DNA of 64,000 bases from a virus, in the IMG/VR virus record IMGVR_UViG_3300043463_000045, positions 38,690 through 102,689 of that record; one strand, written 5' to 3'. Of the stretch, positions 33,355 to 40,537 are shown piece by piece. Each line of letters starts with the position of its first letter. The stretch's first letter is position 1. The translations under genes and the position numbers were made by a program. The notes under the pieces were generated by a model, which had not been told where the DNA came from, did no database searches, and worked only from the letters and a program-made list of their open reading frames with translations.

Positions 33355-33383
33355 TTGACAGAGAACATTTATTGTAGTATATT
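33355..33383 (+). promoter_or_regulatory. Sigma70-like promoter between tRNAs
   Basis: TTGACA 33355-33360, 17-nt spacer, TATATT 33378-33383, directly before the second tRNA-Pro. Confidence 0.65.
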
Positions 33384-33397
33384 ACTACAATAATCAA

Positions 33398-33474
33398 CGG
33401 GGTGTAGCACAGTCTGGTAGTGCGCTCGGTTTGGGTCCGAGAGGTCAAGGGTTCGAATCCTTTTACCCCGACCA
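33398..33474 (+). tRNA. tRNA-Pro(TGG), copy 2
   Basis: Loop TTTGGGT (G37, usual for Pro), acceptor CGGGGTG/TACCCCG, encoded CCA; typical bacterial tRNA-Pro body. Confidence 0.93.
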
Positions 33475-33522
33475 TTTATGGAGCAGTTGTCGGTCTGCGT
33501 CACCAAACACCGTCAAAACACT

Positions 33523-33596
33523 GCGGGTATGGTGTAGGGGTAACATGCGAGATTTCCAATCTCTTGTCGTCGGTTCGATCCCGACTATCCGCTCCA
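33523..33596 (+). tRNA. tRNA-Gly(TCC), copy 1
   Basis: Loop TTTCCAA, acceptor GCGGGTA/TATCCGC, encoded CCA. Confidence 0.9.
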
Positions 33597-33599
33597 ATA

Positions 33600-33746
33600 A
33601 TCTAGATTCTTGCTGATGAAACACATAAGAGACATGGGCGAGACTTGCCGTTGGGCTAACTTGGAAAGATAATAGACGCTGGTTGCCGCTAAATATATGC
33701 AGTCAATCTTCTGTTTGCTCTGGGGGTGAAAAGATCGGGTCTAGAT
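33600..33746 (+). ncRNA. Structured spacer between the two tRNA-Gly genes
   Basis: Closed by ATCTAGA (33600-33606) and TCTAGAT (33740-33746); no ORF between. Likely folded RNA or tRNA-processing spacer, family unknown. Confidence 0.4.
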
Positions 33747-33757
33747 ATAAGTTTTAT

Positions 33758-33831
33758 GCGGGTGTTGTGTAATGGTAAGACCTTAGCCTTCCAAGCTAAT
33801 GACACGGGTTCGATTCCCGTCACCCGCTCCA
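33758..33831 (+). tRNA. tRNA-Gly(TCC), copy 2
   Basis: Loop CTTCCAA in stem TTAGC/GCTAA, acceptor GCGGGTG/CACCCGC, encoded CCA. Confidence 0.93.
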
Positions 33832-33924
33832 ATATAGACAATGTTAGTAGCATTTAGATTGCGAAGTAACCTCTTGTTATGGTTTTCGGTAGAGCCTAAA
33901 CCGTGTTTGATGTGAGAGGATAAT

Positions 33925-34191
33925 ATGAAAACACTATCAGAAAAAGAAGAGTTCTACATGAAATGCAGTGAGATACTAAACATTCCACATGAGTTTCATG
34001 AACCAGTAAGAAGAAGAACAAGATGGAACGCCAGATTCAATGGCAATGGTAGATTTCCAAACTTTGGATTAGTTCAATGTTTTGGTTCATCGGTAAGAGT
34101 GATAAGTAAGAGTGGAACAAAAGTTTTCAAGACTTACGAAGAAACTTACGAATACTTGAAAAAAGTTGTTGACAAAATTACCGATTCTTGA
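33925..34191 (+). CDS. Hypothetical basic protein
   Basis: 88 residues from ATG 33925 (GAGAGGA upstream). Basic centre (EPVRRRTRWNARFNGNGRF) suggests nucleic-acid contact; helical end. Located between tRNA-Gly and tRNA-Thr. Function unknown. Confidence 0.6.
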   Translation: MKTLSEKEEFYMKCSEILNIPHEFHEPVRRRTRWNARFNGNGRFPNFGLVQCFGSSVRVISKSGTKVFKTYEETYEYLKKVVDKITDS

Positions 34192-34198
34192 TATAAAA

Positions 34199-34206
34199 GA
34201 TAAATA
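34199..34206 (+). promoter_or_regulatory. Late promoter for tRNA-Thr and tRNA-Leu
   Basis: GATAAATA 20 nt before tRNA-Thr. Confidence 0.65.
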
Positions 34207-34225
34207 AGTATGTGAAGTTCATTGT

Positions 34226-34301
<76 letters not shown>

Positions 34302-34314
34302 TCAACTTCACAAT

Positions 34315-34399
34315 GCGGGTATGGCGAAATTGGTAGACGCACCAGATTTAGGTTCTGGCACCGTAAGGTGTGGGGGTTCAAGTCCCTCTACCCGCACCA
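34315..34399 (+). tRNA. tRNA-Leu(TAG)
   Basis: 85 nt with long variable arm, loop TTTAGGT in stem CCAGA/TCTGG, acceptor GCGGGTA/TACCCGC, encoded CCA. Reads CTA, the codon preferred by the tail-fibre gene. Confidence 0.93.
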
Positions 34400-34414
34400 A
34401 AATATAGAGGAAAG

Positions 34415-34436
34415 AGCGATTGAATATCGCTTTTTT
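34415..34436 (+). terminator. Intrinsic terminator after tRNA-Leu
   Basis: GCGAT, loop TGAAT, ATCGC, then TTTTTT, abutting the late promoter at 34437. Confidence 0.75.
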
Positions 34437-34444
34437 GATAAATA
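34437..34444 (+). promoter_or_regulatory. Late promoter for a leaderless HNH mRNA
   Basis: GATAAATA, spacer ATAGT, then ATG 34450. Confidence 0.75.
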
Positions 34445-34449
34445 ATAGT

Positions 34450-34926
34450 ATGAACAACGGAAAATATCATACTGAACAATACAAGGCTTTACAAGAAGCT
34501 AAAAACGATAAACGCTTTGGTCCCATTATAGACCACATAAAAATATGTGAATGCTGTAACAACTCATATATTTGGAATGGTAGAGAAAAGACAAAAGCAT
34601 ATAAAAATGCACGTTTTTGTTCTCGCAGTTGCGCGAACAATCGTAAAACTTGGTGGGTTGACAACGCGGTGAGTTACAGAACTATCGCATTCAATCACTG
34701 GAAGCAAGAATGTGCTATATGTGGATTTGATAAAATAGTGTCTATTCATCACATAGATGAAAATCACGAAAATAACAATCCAACAAATCTAATACCATTG
34801 TGTCCAAATCATCATGAAATGGTTCACAGTAAATGGAAAAACGAGGTTATACCGACAATAGCAGAGTTGGTAAAAAATAAATGGGGAATTGGTGAAATCG
34901 GGATCACGCAAGATTTGCACTCTTGA
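34450..34926 (+). CDS. HNH endonuclease running into tRNA-Ala
   Basis: 158 residues from ATG 34450, exactly 5 nt after a late promoter and without a ribosome-binding site. Zinc-binding CECC and CSRSC-type pairs near residues 26-52, then CAICG, SIHHIDENHENN and PLCPNHHEMVH, an HNH core near 85-130. Its last roughly 14 codons and stop lie inside tRNA-Ala (34883-34957). A homing-type endonuclease lodged against a tRNA is likely. Confidence 0.88.
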   Translation: MNNGKYHTEQYKALQEAKNDKRFGPIIDHIKICECCNNSYIWNGREKTKAYKNARFCSRSCANNRKTWWVDNAVSYRTIAFNHWKQECAICGFDKIVSIHHIDENHENNNPTNLIPLCPNHHEMVHSKWKNEVIPTIAELVKNKWGIGEIGITQDLHS

Positions 34927-34957
34927 ATCAGGGGTTCGAACCCCCTATTCTCCACCA
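34883..34957 (+). tRNA. tRNA-Ala(TGC)
   Basis: Loop TTTGCAC in stem CAAGA/TCTTG, acceptor GGGGAAT/ATTCTCC, encoded CCA. Its 5' half doubles as HNH coding sequence. Confidence 0.9.
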
Positions 34958-35013
34958 ATATCAAAGTGTCCTTTATGGACTTCGAATTTGTATATGCCAG
35001 TATGCAAATCTAT

Positions 35014-35088
35014 GCGGGTGTAGCTCAGTGGTAGAGCCTTTCGTTGCCAACGAAAATGTCGTGAGTTCGAATCTCATCGCCCGCTCCA
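35014..35088 (+). tRNA. tRNA-Gly(GCC)
   Basis: Loop TTGCCAA in stem TTTCG/CGAAA, acceptor GCGGGTG/CGCCCGC, encoded CCA. Confidence 0.93.
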
Positions 35089-35170
35089 AAATCCTAGCAT
35101 ATGATTTGAATATGCCATTCGGGTAACATACTTCCCGTTGAAAAAAACACAAAAGTCACTGGAATAATAA

Positions 35171-35869
35171 TTGCATTATGATTTTATAGAAGTAGGAACA
35201 TCAGACTTTGACACGTTGTGCGAAATAAGCAGCGATGAAATTTATGGAATATCCATAGAAGCAGTTGGTGAATATGTAGACGTTCTTCCAAACAAAAAAA
35301 ATGTCAAAAAAGTTCATGCGGCAATGGTCCCAAATGAACTCTTAAAAACAGAAAATAATGTAAAAATTTACTATGTCAAGTCAGAAGTTATAGAAAAAGA
35401 AAAGTTGCGTCTTTTTTTAAAAGGATGTAACAAAATTGGAAGCCCTCACGACTTTCATTATTTCTATACTGATGATTTCCAAACACATTTAAACAATCAA
35501 ACGAAAGCTAACAAAAAAAAGCTAATACCAGTATATGGTAGAAATCTTCTTAAAGAAGGATTGGTTACATGTGAGGATGTTAAATGCATATCATGGAAAG
35601 TATTGTTTGACACATATGACGTGACCTCTGTAGACTATGTAAAAATTGATGCAGAAGGCGCTGATTCAGAACTCATTGTAGATTTGATGAAAGAATGTAA
35701 TAAGCGAGGCGGTGTTTACCCAAAGTTTATTAGATTTGAGACAGGTTCGTCGGGAAATCAAACTCATAATTTAGAAGCATTGGAATTATTGAAAAATAAC
35801 AATTATCACGTCATAAACAACCATATTGGTTTTAATTACGACACCATTGCGTTCTTGATAAATAACTAA
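35171..35869 (+). CDS. FkbM-type methyltransferase
   Basis: 232 residues from TTG 35171, directly after two in-frame TAA codons; weak GGA upstream. The start YDFIEVGTSDFDTL and the acidic VDYVKIDAEGADSELI near residues 155-170 are FkbM-family SAM-binding signatures. Such enzymes O-methylate sugars or other small molecules; phage versions may act on surface glycans or capsule. AT-rich compared with neighbours and lying alone between tRNAs, so it looks like a mobile cargo gene. Confidence 0.8.
   Translation: MHYDFIEVGTSDFDTLCEISSDEIYGISIEAVGEYVDVLPNKKNVKKVHAAMVPNELLKTENNVKIYYVKSEVIEKEKLRLFLKGCNKIGSPHDFHYFYTDDFQTHLNNQTKANKKKLIPVYGRNLLKEGLVTCEDVKCISWKVLFDTYDVTSVDYVKIDAEGADSELIVDLMKECNKRGGVYPKFIRFETGSSGNQTHNLEALELLKNNNYHVINNHIGFNYDTIAFLINN
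35857..35864 (+). promoter_or_regulatory. Late promoter for tRNA-Val
   Basis: GATAAATA overlapping the last codons of the FkbM gene, 9 nt before tRNA-Val. Confidence 0.55.
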
Positions 35870-35873
35870 TAGT

Positions 35874-35948
35874 GCGGGATTAGCTCAGTGGTAGAGCGCC
35901 TCGTTTACACCGAGGATGTCGGGAGTTCGACCCTCTCATCCCGCACCA
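35874..35948 (+). tRNA. tRNA-Val(TAC)
   Basis: Loop TTTACAC in stem CCTCG/CGAGG, acceptor GCGGGAT/ATCCCGC, encoded CCA. Confidence 0.93.
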
Positions 35949-35971
35949 AAAATCTTCAAAAAGGAAATACG

Positions 35972-36175
35972 ATGAAAGAAGCACTTCTAAAGGCACTCAA
36001 AAGTCATGCCCAAGGTCATATTGACAAACACTTGGCGAACATTGAAGTCTATCTAAATAACCCAGTCGGCGTTGGTGAACATTCAGATATCATTGACACG
36101 ATTGAAAAAGAAATCAAAATCGTTGCCGAATATGACGACATTCTTGAAATGATTTCTAAGTATCTTGATAAGTAA
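35972..36175 (+). CDS. Conserved small T4-like phage protein
   Basis: 67 residues from ATG 35972 (AAGGAAA upstream). Helical, with LNNPVGVGEHSDI in the middle, a segment I recall from small proteins of T4-like marine phages. Function unknown. Confidence 0.7.
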   Translation: MKEALLKALKSHAQGHIDKHLANIEVYLNNPVGVGEHSDIIDTIEKEIKIVAEYDDILEMISKYLDK

Positions 36176-36192
36176 AGCATCGTAAATTTTTT

Positions 36193-36269
36193 GGCGCATT
36201 GGACTTCTTGGCGAAGGTCGCTGCCCTTTCAAGGCGGAGAAACGGGTTCGAAACCCGTATGCGCTACCA
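36193..36269 (+). tRNA. tRNA-Glu(TTC)
   Basis: Loop CTTTCAA in stem CTGCC/GGCGG, acceptor GGCGCAT/ATGCGCT, encoded CCA; G1-U72 wobble. Confidence 0.9.
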
Positions 36270-36278
36270 ACTATATGT

Positions 36279-36342
36279 GACTGCCGCCTAACATTTTGGA
36301 GTTAGGAGTGGCAGTATCACTGGTATCAATCCTCGTTGATAC
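36279..36342 (+). ncRNA. Hairpins after tRNA-Glu
   Basis: Stem ACTGCCGCCTAAC (36280-36292) with GTTAGGAGTGGCAGT (36301-36315), followed by TATCA/TGATA (about 36324-36341). The stretch 36270-36617 otherwise holds a 27-codon ORF and two late promoters. Confidence 0.5.
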
Positions 36343-36363
36343 TGATATAAATTAGAGGGTTAT

Positions 36364-36447
36364 ATGAATCGCTTCTATGCCCGTAAGTCGTGCTGCACTT
36401 CGAATGCAGATTACGCTGATGGCCTCTATAATATGCGTATAACATAA
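36364..36447 (+). CDS. Possible 27-residue ORF
   Basis: ATG 36364 follows GAGGG; the product MNRFYARKSCC... is short, basic and Cys-containing. No homology recognised; kept as a low-confidence small ORF in an otherwise empty gap. Confidence 0.3.
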   Translation: MNRFYARKSCCTSNADYADGLYNMRIT

Positions 36448-36488
36448 TCGGGTTTTTGCATGTTTATACCCATCAGTCTTGTAACAAA

Positions 36489-36496
36489 GATAAATA
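36489..36496 (+). promoter_or_regulatory. Late promoter
   Basis: GATAAATA; first of two close late boxes upstream of the HNH gene at 36618. Confidence 0.55.
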
Positions 36497-36546
36497 AATA
36501 TGCATTTTACCCTATTGGGTTTATCGCGTTGGTTTGTTACTACTTT

Positions 36547-36554
36547 GATAAATA
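36547..36554 (+). promoter_or_regulatory. Late promoter
   Basis: GATAAATA; the leader holds a GTAGAT/ATCTAC hairpin before AGGGAGA and ATG 36618. Confidence 0.7.
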
Positions 36555-36617
36555 ATAGTGTAGATCGCGGAATTGCCGTTCCCATCTACTCTAGAAATTC
36601 AAAGGGAGATTTCCAGT

Positions 36618-37097
36618 ATGAATATTTATATTTGTAGATATTGTTCCAGAAAAACAAGTAACATTGGTGCAAACGCAAGACACGAAAAACACTGCCAAGA
36701 TAATCCAGATCGTGTCAAGGCAGTGAGAAGCCCAAATGCAGGGGTAAAAAAAGGCAATATCCCTTGGAACAAGGGAAAGAATATAGAACTAACTGACTAT
36801 CAACAATCCATACGCCGATGCGACGAAGACGTATTTGTAGAAAAATCTACGTATGCAAGGCATAGACTGAAAAAAAGAATTATTGATCAAAAAATGATTC
36901 CTTATATGTGTGATTGTTGTGGCATTGGTCCACTATGGAATGGAAAGCCAATGCCACTTATCCTAGATCATATAAATGGGATAAATAATGATAATAGGTT
37001 AGAAAATTTGAGGTTTGTGTGTAGTAATTGCGATAGTCAATTGCCTACCTATAAAGCCAAGAATAAGAATAACGGAAGTGTGGCAGAGTCTGGCTGA
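36618..37097 (+). CDS. HNH endonuclease running into tRNA-Ser
   Basis: 159 residues from ATG 36618 (AGGGAGA upstream). N-terminal zinc finger CRYCSRK...H..HC, a middle NIPWNKGKN segment, and an HNH core: CDCCG near 112, LILDHINGINNDNRLENL, CSNCDSQ. The last eight codons and stop lie inside tRNA-Ser (37074-37165), as with the HNH gene at 34450. Probably a tRNA-associated homing endonuclease. Confidence 0.88.
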   Translation: MNIYICRYCSRKTSNIGANARHEKHCQDNPDRVKAVRSPNAGVKKGNIPWNKGKNIELTDYQQSIRRCDEDVFVEKSTYARHRLKKRIIDQKMIPYMCDCCGIGPLWNGKPMPLILDHINGINNDNRLENLRFVCSNCDSQLPTYKAKNKNNGSVAESG

Positions 37098-37165
37098 TTG
37101 CATCCGCCTTGAAAGCGGACGAACGTGAGAGCGTTCCGTGGGTTCAAATCCTACCACTTCCGCCA
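37074..37165 (+). tRNA. tRNA-Ser(TGA)
   Basis: 92 nt with long variable arm; loop CTTGAAA in stem TCCGC/GCGGA, acceptor GGAAGTG/CACTTCC, encoded CCA. Reads TCA, dominant in the tail-fibre gene. Confidence 0.93.
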
Positions 37166-37224
37166 TTTATAATGAGGTGAGATTTAGAATCTCACCTCAT
37201 CCGCCATAATCACAAAAGTGTAAT

Positions 37225-37503
37225 ATGTTACCATACAAACCAAAATTTCCCAAACAATCATATCAGCCAAAGTTCAAACCAAAAGAGTTGATATCCATCG
37301 CTCGTAAAATATGCAGCAATGAGTTTTACAAATCAACCATTGACCCTGTAGAGTTTGAATGGATTCCCAAAAAAGGCATCGTATATCTTCATATGCAGTT
37401 TGGCGGGGAAACAATTGATGCTCAATCAACTTGGACACTATCATTTCCTATTCGCCCGTTTGAAATCGGATACGAAGAATGGATCAAAGAAATAACCTCA
37501 TAG
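37225..37503 (+). CDS. Hypothetical protein
   Basis: 92 residues from ATG 37225. Basic Lys/Pro-rich N-terminus (YKPKFPKQSYQPKFKPKE), then a globular alpha/beta part. Weak ribosome-binding site. Ends in TAG, so an active amber suppressor would extend it. Confidence 0.6.
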   Translation: MLPYKPKFPKQSYQPKFKPKELISIARKICSNEFYKSTIDPVEFEWIPKKGIVYLHMQFGGETIDAQSTWTLSFPIRPFEIGYEEWIKEITS

Positions 37504-37554
37504 TATATTTCTTCCTCTCATTATACTAAATATATAGTGAGTTGGAGACAAAAA

Positions 37555-37764
37555 ATGAGATTTCGTTACGTTGATGTCCGAAAGCTAAATGTCGTTGGCG
37601 TATTTGAAAACGAACAAGGCAAAATGTTTTACTGGACAACTAAACAGATAAAAAAGAGAATAAAAAACTATAAGCAGATTGGTGACTGGGATGCAGTCGT
37701 AGAATGCCAAGAAGCATTGGAAGTAATTCAGGAACAGCCCTCTCCTTGGTGGAAGTTCTGGTAA
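37555..37764 (+). CDS. Hypothetical small protein
   Basis: 69 residues from ATG 37555 (TTGGAGAC upstream). Lys/Trp-rich, ends in SPWWKFW. No family known. The TAA stop starts the terminator stem. Confidence 0.65.
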   Translation: MRFRYVDVRKLNVVGVFENEQGKMFYWTTKQIKKRIKNYKQIGDWDAVVECQEALEVIQEQPSPWWKFW

Positions 37765-37787
37765 AAAGACCCTTCGGGGTCTTTTTT
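37763..37787 (+). terminator. Intrinsic terminator
   Basis: AAAAAGACCC, TTCG, GGGTCTTTTTT. Confidence 0.9.
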
Positions 37788-37790
37788 CAT

Positions 37791-37819
37791 TTGACAACCA
37801 TCCATCATTCAGTTATATT
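37791..37819 (+). promoter_or_regulatory. Sigma70-like promoter
   Basis: TTGACA 37791-37796, 17-nt spacer, TATATT 37814-37819; drives 37852. Confidence 0.7.
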
Positions 37820-37851
37820 GAACTCATAGCCACAAATAAGGGAACGCCATC

Positions 37852-38148
37852 ATGGTATTTGAAAAAATGTCAACCACCTATGCATTGACTGTAACGATGC
37901 CACAGTTTGAAGCATTGCTTGACTACGAAAGTGCGTGGAATGATGCCTGTAATGCTAGTGATACGTTGTATACAAAGCTGGCAAACATGGGAGTGATATC
38001 GGACTACGATGGGCATTACTCTAACATAATCACGATTACTGTTGATAGCGATGATGACGATGACCAGTTCAAGCAAGAAATTGTTTCTGTCATTTCCAAT
38101 CATCTTCAAGAAGCAGAAAAATGGAAAAATCTGCAAAATAACGATTGA
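37852..38148 (+). CDS. Hypothetical acidic protein
   Basis: 98 residues from ATG 37852 (AGGGAA upstream; ATG 37867 is an alternative). A run of Asp (SDDDDDQF) near residue 72 and a helical end. Promoter at 37791. Function unknown. Confidence 0.65.
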   Translation: MVFEKMSTTYALTVTMPQFEALLDYESAWNDACNASDTLYTKLANMGVISDYDGHYSNIITITVDSDDDDDQFKQEIVSVISNHLQEAEKWKNLQNND

Positions 38149-38173
38149 CCTCACTCGCTGATTGTCGTATATT
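38145..38173 (+). promoter_or_regulatory. Sigma70-like promoter
   Basis: TTGACC 38145-38150, 17-nt spacer, TATATT 38168-38173; GAATCA occurs downstream in the leader, not in the spacer. Confidence 0.65.
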
Positions 38174-38206
38174 ATCTTTGTAGGGACGACGAATCAGGAG
38201 CGAAGA

Positions 38207-38689
38207 ATGAAAGAGAAACTTGCAGCCGCCTTTGCCGAAGTCAACGCTCGTCTCCATGCCGCAGACCAAGAATGGGCGGCTCATAAACTTGACACCCTGA
38301 AAGAGTTTATTGAGAAATCCCGCGCCAACCACAAAGCTGGTGGCCCGTTTGATTCTGGCTTCGGTCGGTTTGATAGTGGCATGGCTGCTATCGCCCACTT
38401 TGGTTCCAAAGCAATGTGGAACCTTCTGGTTGGTCATGGTCGCGAAGGTGGTCTTGCCAATATGGCTAAAAACACCAATGCTCTGATTGCAAAGCGTGAC
38501 GCCAATATCATCGCCGCCCTGAATAAAAAAGGCATCACTGAAATCCCCGACTTTGAACTGGTTGAGTGCAGTGATGGTGTTGAAGGCTACTTCAATGTTG
38601 CTGGTCACATCGTCACTATCAAAACTATCCTTGCTGGTGGATACAACATTCAACGGCTTCATAATCGCACTCTCGTCAAAGTGTCCTAA
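38207..38689 (+). CDS. Hypothetical early protein
   Basis: 160 residues from ATG 38207 (AGGAG upstream). Ala-rich helical N-terminal half, Gly-rich middle (GGPFDSGFGRFDSG), alpha/beta end. Composition and higher GC resemble the early genes, not the adjacent late genes. No family known. Confidence 0.68.
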   Translation: MKEKLAAAFAEVNARLHAADQEWAAHKLDTLKEFIEKSRANHKAGGPFDSGFGRFDSGMAAIAHFGSKAMWNLLVGHGREGGLANMAKNTNALIAKRDANIIAALNKKGITEIPDFELVECSDGVEGYFNVAGHIVTIKTILAGGYNIQRLHNRTLVKVS

Positions 38690-38708
38690 AAAAATCTAAA
38701 CCAAAAAC

Positions 38709-38733
38709 AACCTCGCTTCGGCGGGGTTTTTTT
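38709..38733 (+). terminator. Intrinsic terminator
   Basis: AACCTCGC, TTCG, GCGGGGTT, TTTTT. Confidence 0.9.
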
Positions 38734-38746
38734 ATATGGACAGAAT

Positions 38747-38754
38747 GATAAATA
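38747..38754 (+). promoter_or_regulatory. Late promoter
   Basis: GATAAATA; leader with AAGGAC before ATG 38781. Confidence 0.75.
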
Positions 38755-38780
38755 CTGTAATAGTTTATGGAAGGACAGAA

Positions 38781-39944
38781 ATGAGATTTTCAGAAATAAT
38801 CGCAGAAACGTATACCAGACGGTATGTTGCGGAAAACAAGCAACTTGGTCGTGCGTTCAACCACTTAGAAGATTTGGTATTCTTTTACGGAAGTAAAGGA
38901 ACCATTGAAGCATTGGAACATTTGAAAGATGTTGCCACTGACGAAGGTTCAAAATCTATTCGTATGAAGTGGGATGGTAATCCACAAGTGTATTGGGGAC
39001 GTGAAACCAAAGGCGGTCCACTTATATTAGCTGGTCACAACGGCTGGTCACGTGGTGCAAAAACAGACAACCCAGAAGATTTGATCGACTTCATTGCAAA
39101 CAAATCTGGTTCTCCTGCATCAGATGAGGAAAAGCAACAACGTGATGCTTTTGCAAAAAAGTTTGCAGGACTCTATCCGTTGTTTGATGCTGCCACACCG
39201 AAAGACTTTGTTGGCTTTGTGTATGCAGATTCTCTATTTCTTGACCGCCCAGAACTCAAAGATGGAATCTATACGTTCTGTCCAAATCCAAAATCAAATA
39301 CTTGTTACCATGTGAGACAAGATAGTGAACTTGGTCGCCGTATTTCTGCTGCGAATGTAATGGTTGTTGGACATGCATACTTCCCAGAGTTTGGTATGCC
39401 AGACCATTCACAAGAACCAATCTCTGATTTCTCCATGTTCAACGGCTCAACAAAACTAATCGTGTTGGGTCCAATATATAATACAAAACCAGTAAAAGTA
39501 GACACATCAGCAATCAGTGATGTTGAAAAATACGTTGCACAGAACTCTAAGCCTATTGATGCGTTCTTAGAAAGTGTCAAAGGCTTGAGCGATCTGAAAG
39601 ATATTATCTATCGTTTTGTAAATCAAACCGCTGGTGCTAAAAAACTTGACCAACTCGGTGAACCATTATTCTTTGATTGGTTGAAATCCAGCAAGGTATC
39701 GCCTTCTAAGCAAGAAAAAATCATACAACTGAATGATGCAAACAACAATGCGTTGGACAAAATATTCACATTGGTCAAGATGATTCAGAATATGAAGAAT
39801 GAAGTGATTGACCAAGTAGAAGGCGAACAGGGCGAGATTTGGGATACAAATGGCGAAGGTCGTGTTCGCTATGGCGATGACAAAAAAGAGTTTGGCAACG
39901 TGAAGTTTGTTCCAAGACATCGTTGGACACCAGGAGCAAGATAA
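38781..39944 (+). CDS. Ligase-like nucleotidyltransferase, probably packaged
   Basis: 387 residues from ATG 38781. N-terminus MRFSEIIAE fits the T4 capsid-targeting pattern. HLEDLVFFYGSKGTIEAL followed by RMKWDGNPQVYWG gives a KxDG motif I, as in covalent nucleotidyltransferases (DNA/RNA ligases, capping enzymes) and in the phage DUF6267 group. Partner gene downstream is an NMNAT-like transferase. It may be an enzyme delivered with the DNA; substrate unknown. Confidence 0.75.
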   Translation: MRFSEIIAETYTRRYVAENKQLGRAFNHLEDLVFFYGSKGTIEALEHLKDVATDEGSKSIRMKWDGNPQVYWGRETKGGPLILAGHNGWSRGAKTDNPEDLIDFIANKSGSPASDEEKQQRDAFAKKFAGLYPLFDAATPKDFVGFVYADSLFLDRPELKDGIYTFCPNPKSNTCYHVRQDSELGRRISAANVMVVGHAYFPEFGMPDHSQEPISDFSMFNGSTKLIVLGPIYNTKPVKVDTSAISDVEKYVAQNSKPIDAFLESVKGLSDLKDIIYRFVNQTAGAKKLDQLGEPLFFDWLKSSKVSPSKQEKIIQLNDANNNALDKIFTLVKMIQNMKNEVIDQVEGEQGEIWDTNGEGRVRYGDDKKEFGNVKFVPRHRWTPGAR

Positions 39945-40534
39945 TGAGAATATTTCAACTATACGAAGCAAAAGAAAACACAGTCGGCATAATCTTTGGT
40001 CGTTTCAATCCAGCACATAAAGGACACCGTGCAGCATGGGAAATGGCAAGTAAGAACCCAGTATGGTATGTCGGAACAAATGAATCAACCGTTGGGCCAA
40101 AAGACCCGTTGCCATTTGACGTGAAAGTCAAAGTGATGGAAGCCATTATGCCAGAAATCAAAGGTCATATTGTTGCCGAAACCTCTTGGCTAACATTGGC
40201 GTCAAAAGTGTATAAAGAACATGGCAATGTAACTCTCATGGTGTATACAGACGAAGATTGGGTTACAAAAACAATACAACAATACAATGGCGAGGAAGGT
40301 CGCCATGGTTACTATAACTTTCCAAACATCGTTCAAGTTGCAACTCCACGATTGAGTTCTGCTACCGCTCTACGACAAGCAGTATTGGATGGGGATCGCA
40401 AAGCATTTGCAGATGCGGCTGGCGTTTCAGAAGACACAAGAATAGATGGTCGTTCATTCTTTGATTTGGTGGCAGATTACTTGCTTCCATATGCAGATAA
40501 GATAAAAGCTGCCGCAGCGAAAAAAGGAAAATAA
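39944..40534 (+). CDS. Cytidylyltransferase/NMNAT-like nucleotidyltransferase, probably packaged
   Basis: 196 residues, ATG on the last base of the previous stop. FGRFNPAHKGH (about residues 18-28) is a GxxxPxHxGH-type nucleotidyltransferase motif; SSATALRQAVLDGD resembles the second nucleotide-binding motif (ISSTxIR). N-terminus MRIFQLYE fits the capsid-targeting pattern. Sequence differs from the NMNAT-Nudix at 634, so it is a second, unrelated copy or acts on another nucleotide. Confidence 0.8.
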   Translation: MRIFQLYEAKENTVGIIFGRFNPAHKGHRAAWEMASKNPVWYVGTNESTVGPKDPLPFDVKVKVMEAIMPEIKGHIVAETSWLTLASKVYKEHGNVTLMVYTDEDWVTKTIQQYNGEEGRHGYYNFPNIVQVATPRLSSATALRQAVLDGDRKAFADAAGVSEDTRIDGRSFFDLVADYLLPYADKIKAAAAKKGK

Positions 40535-40537
40535 GAT

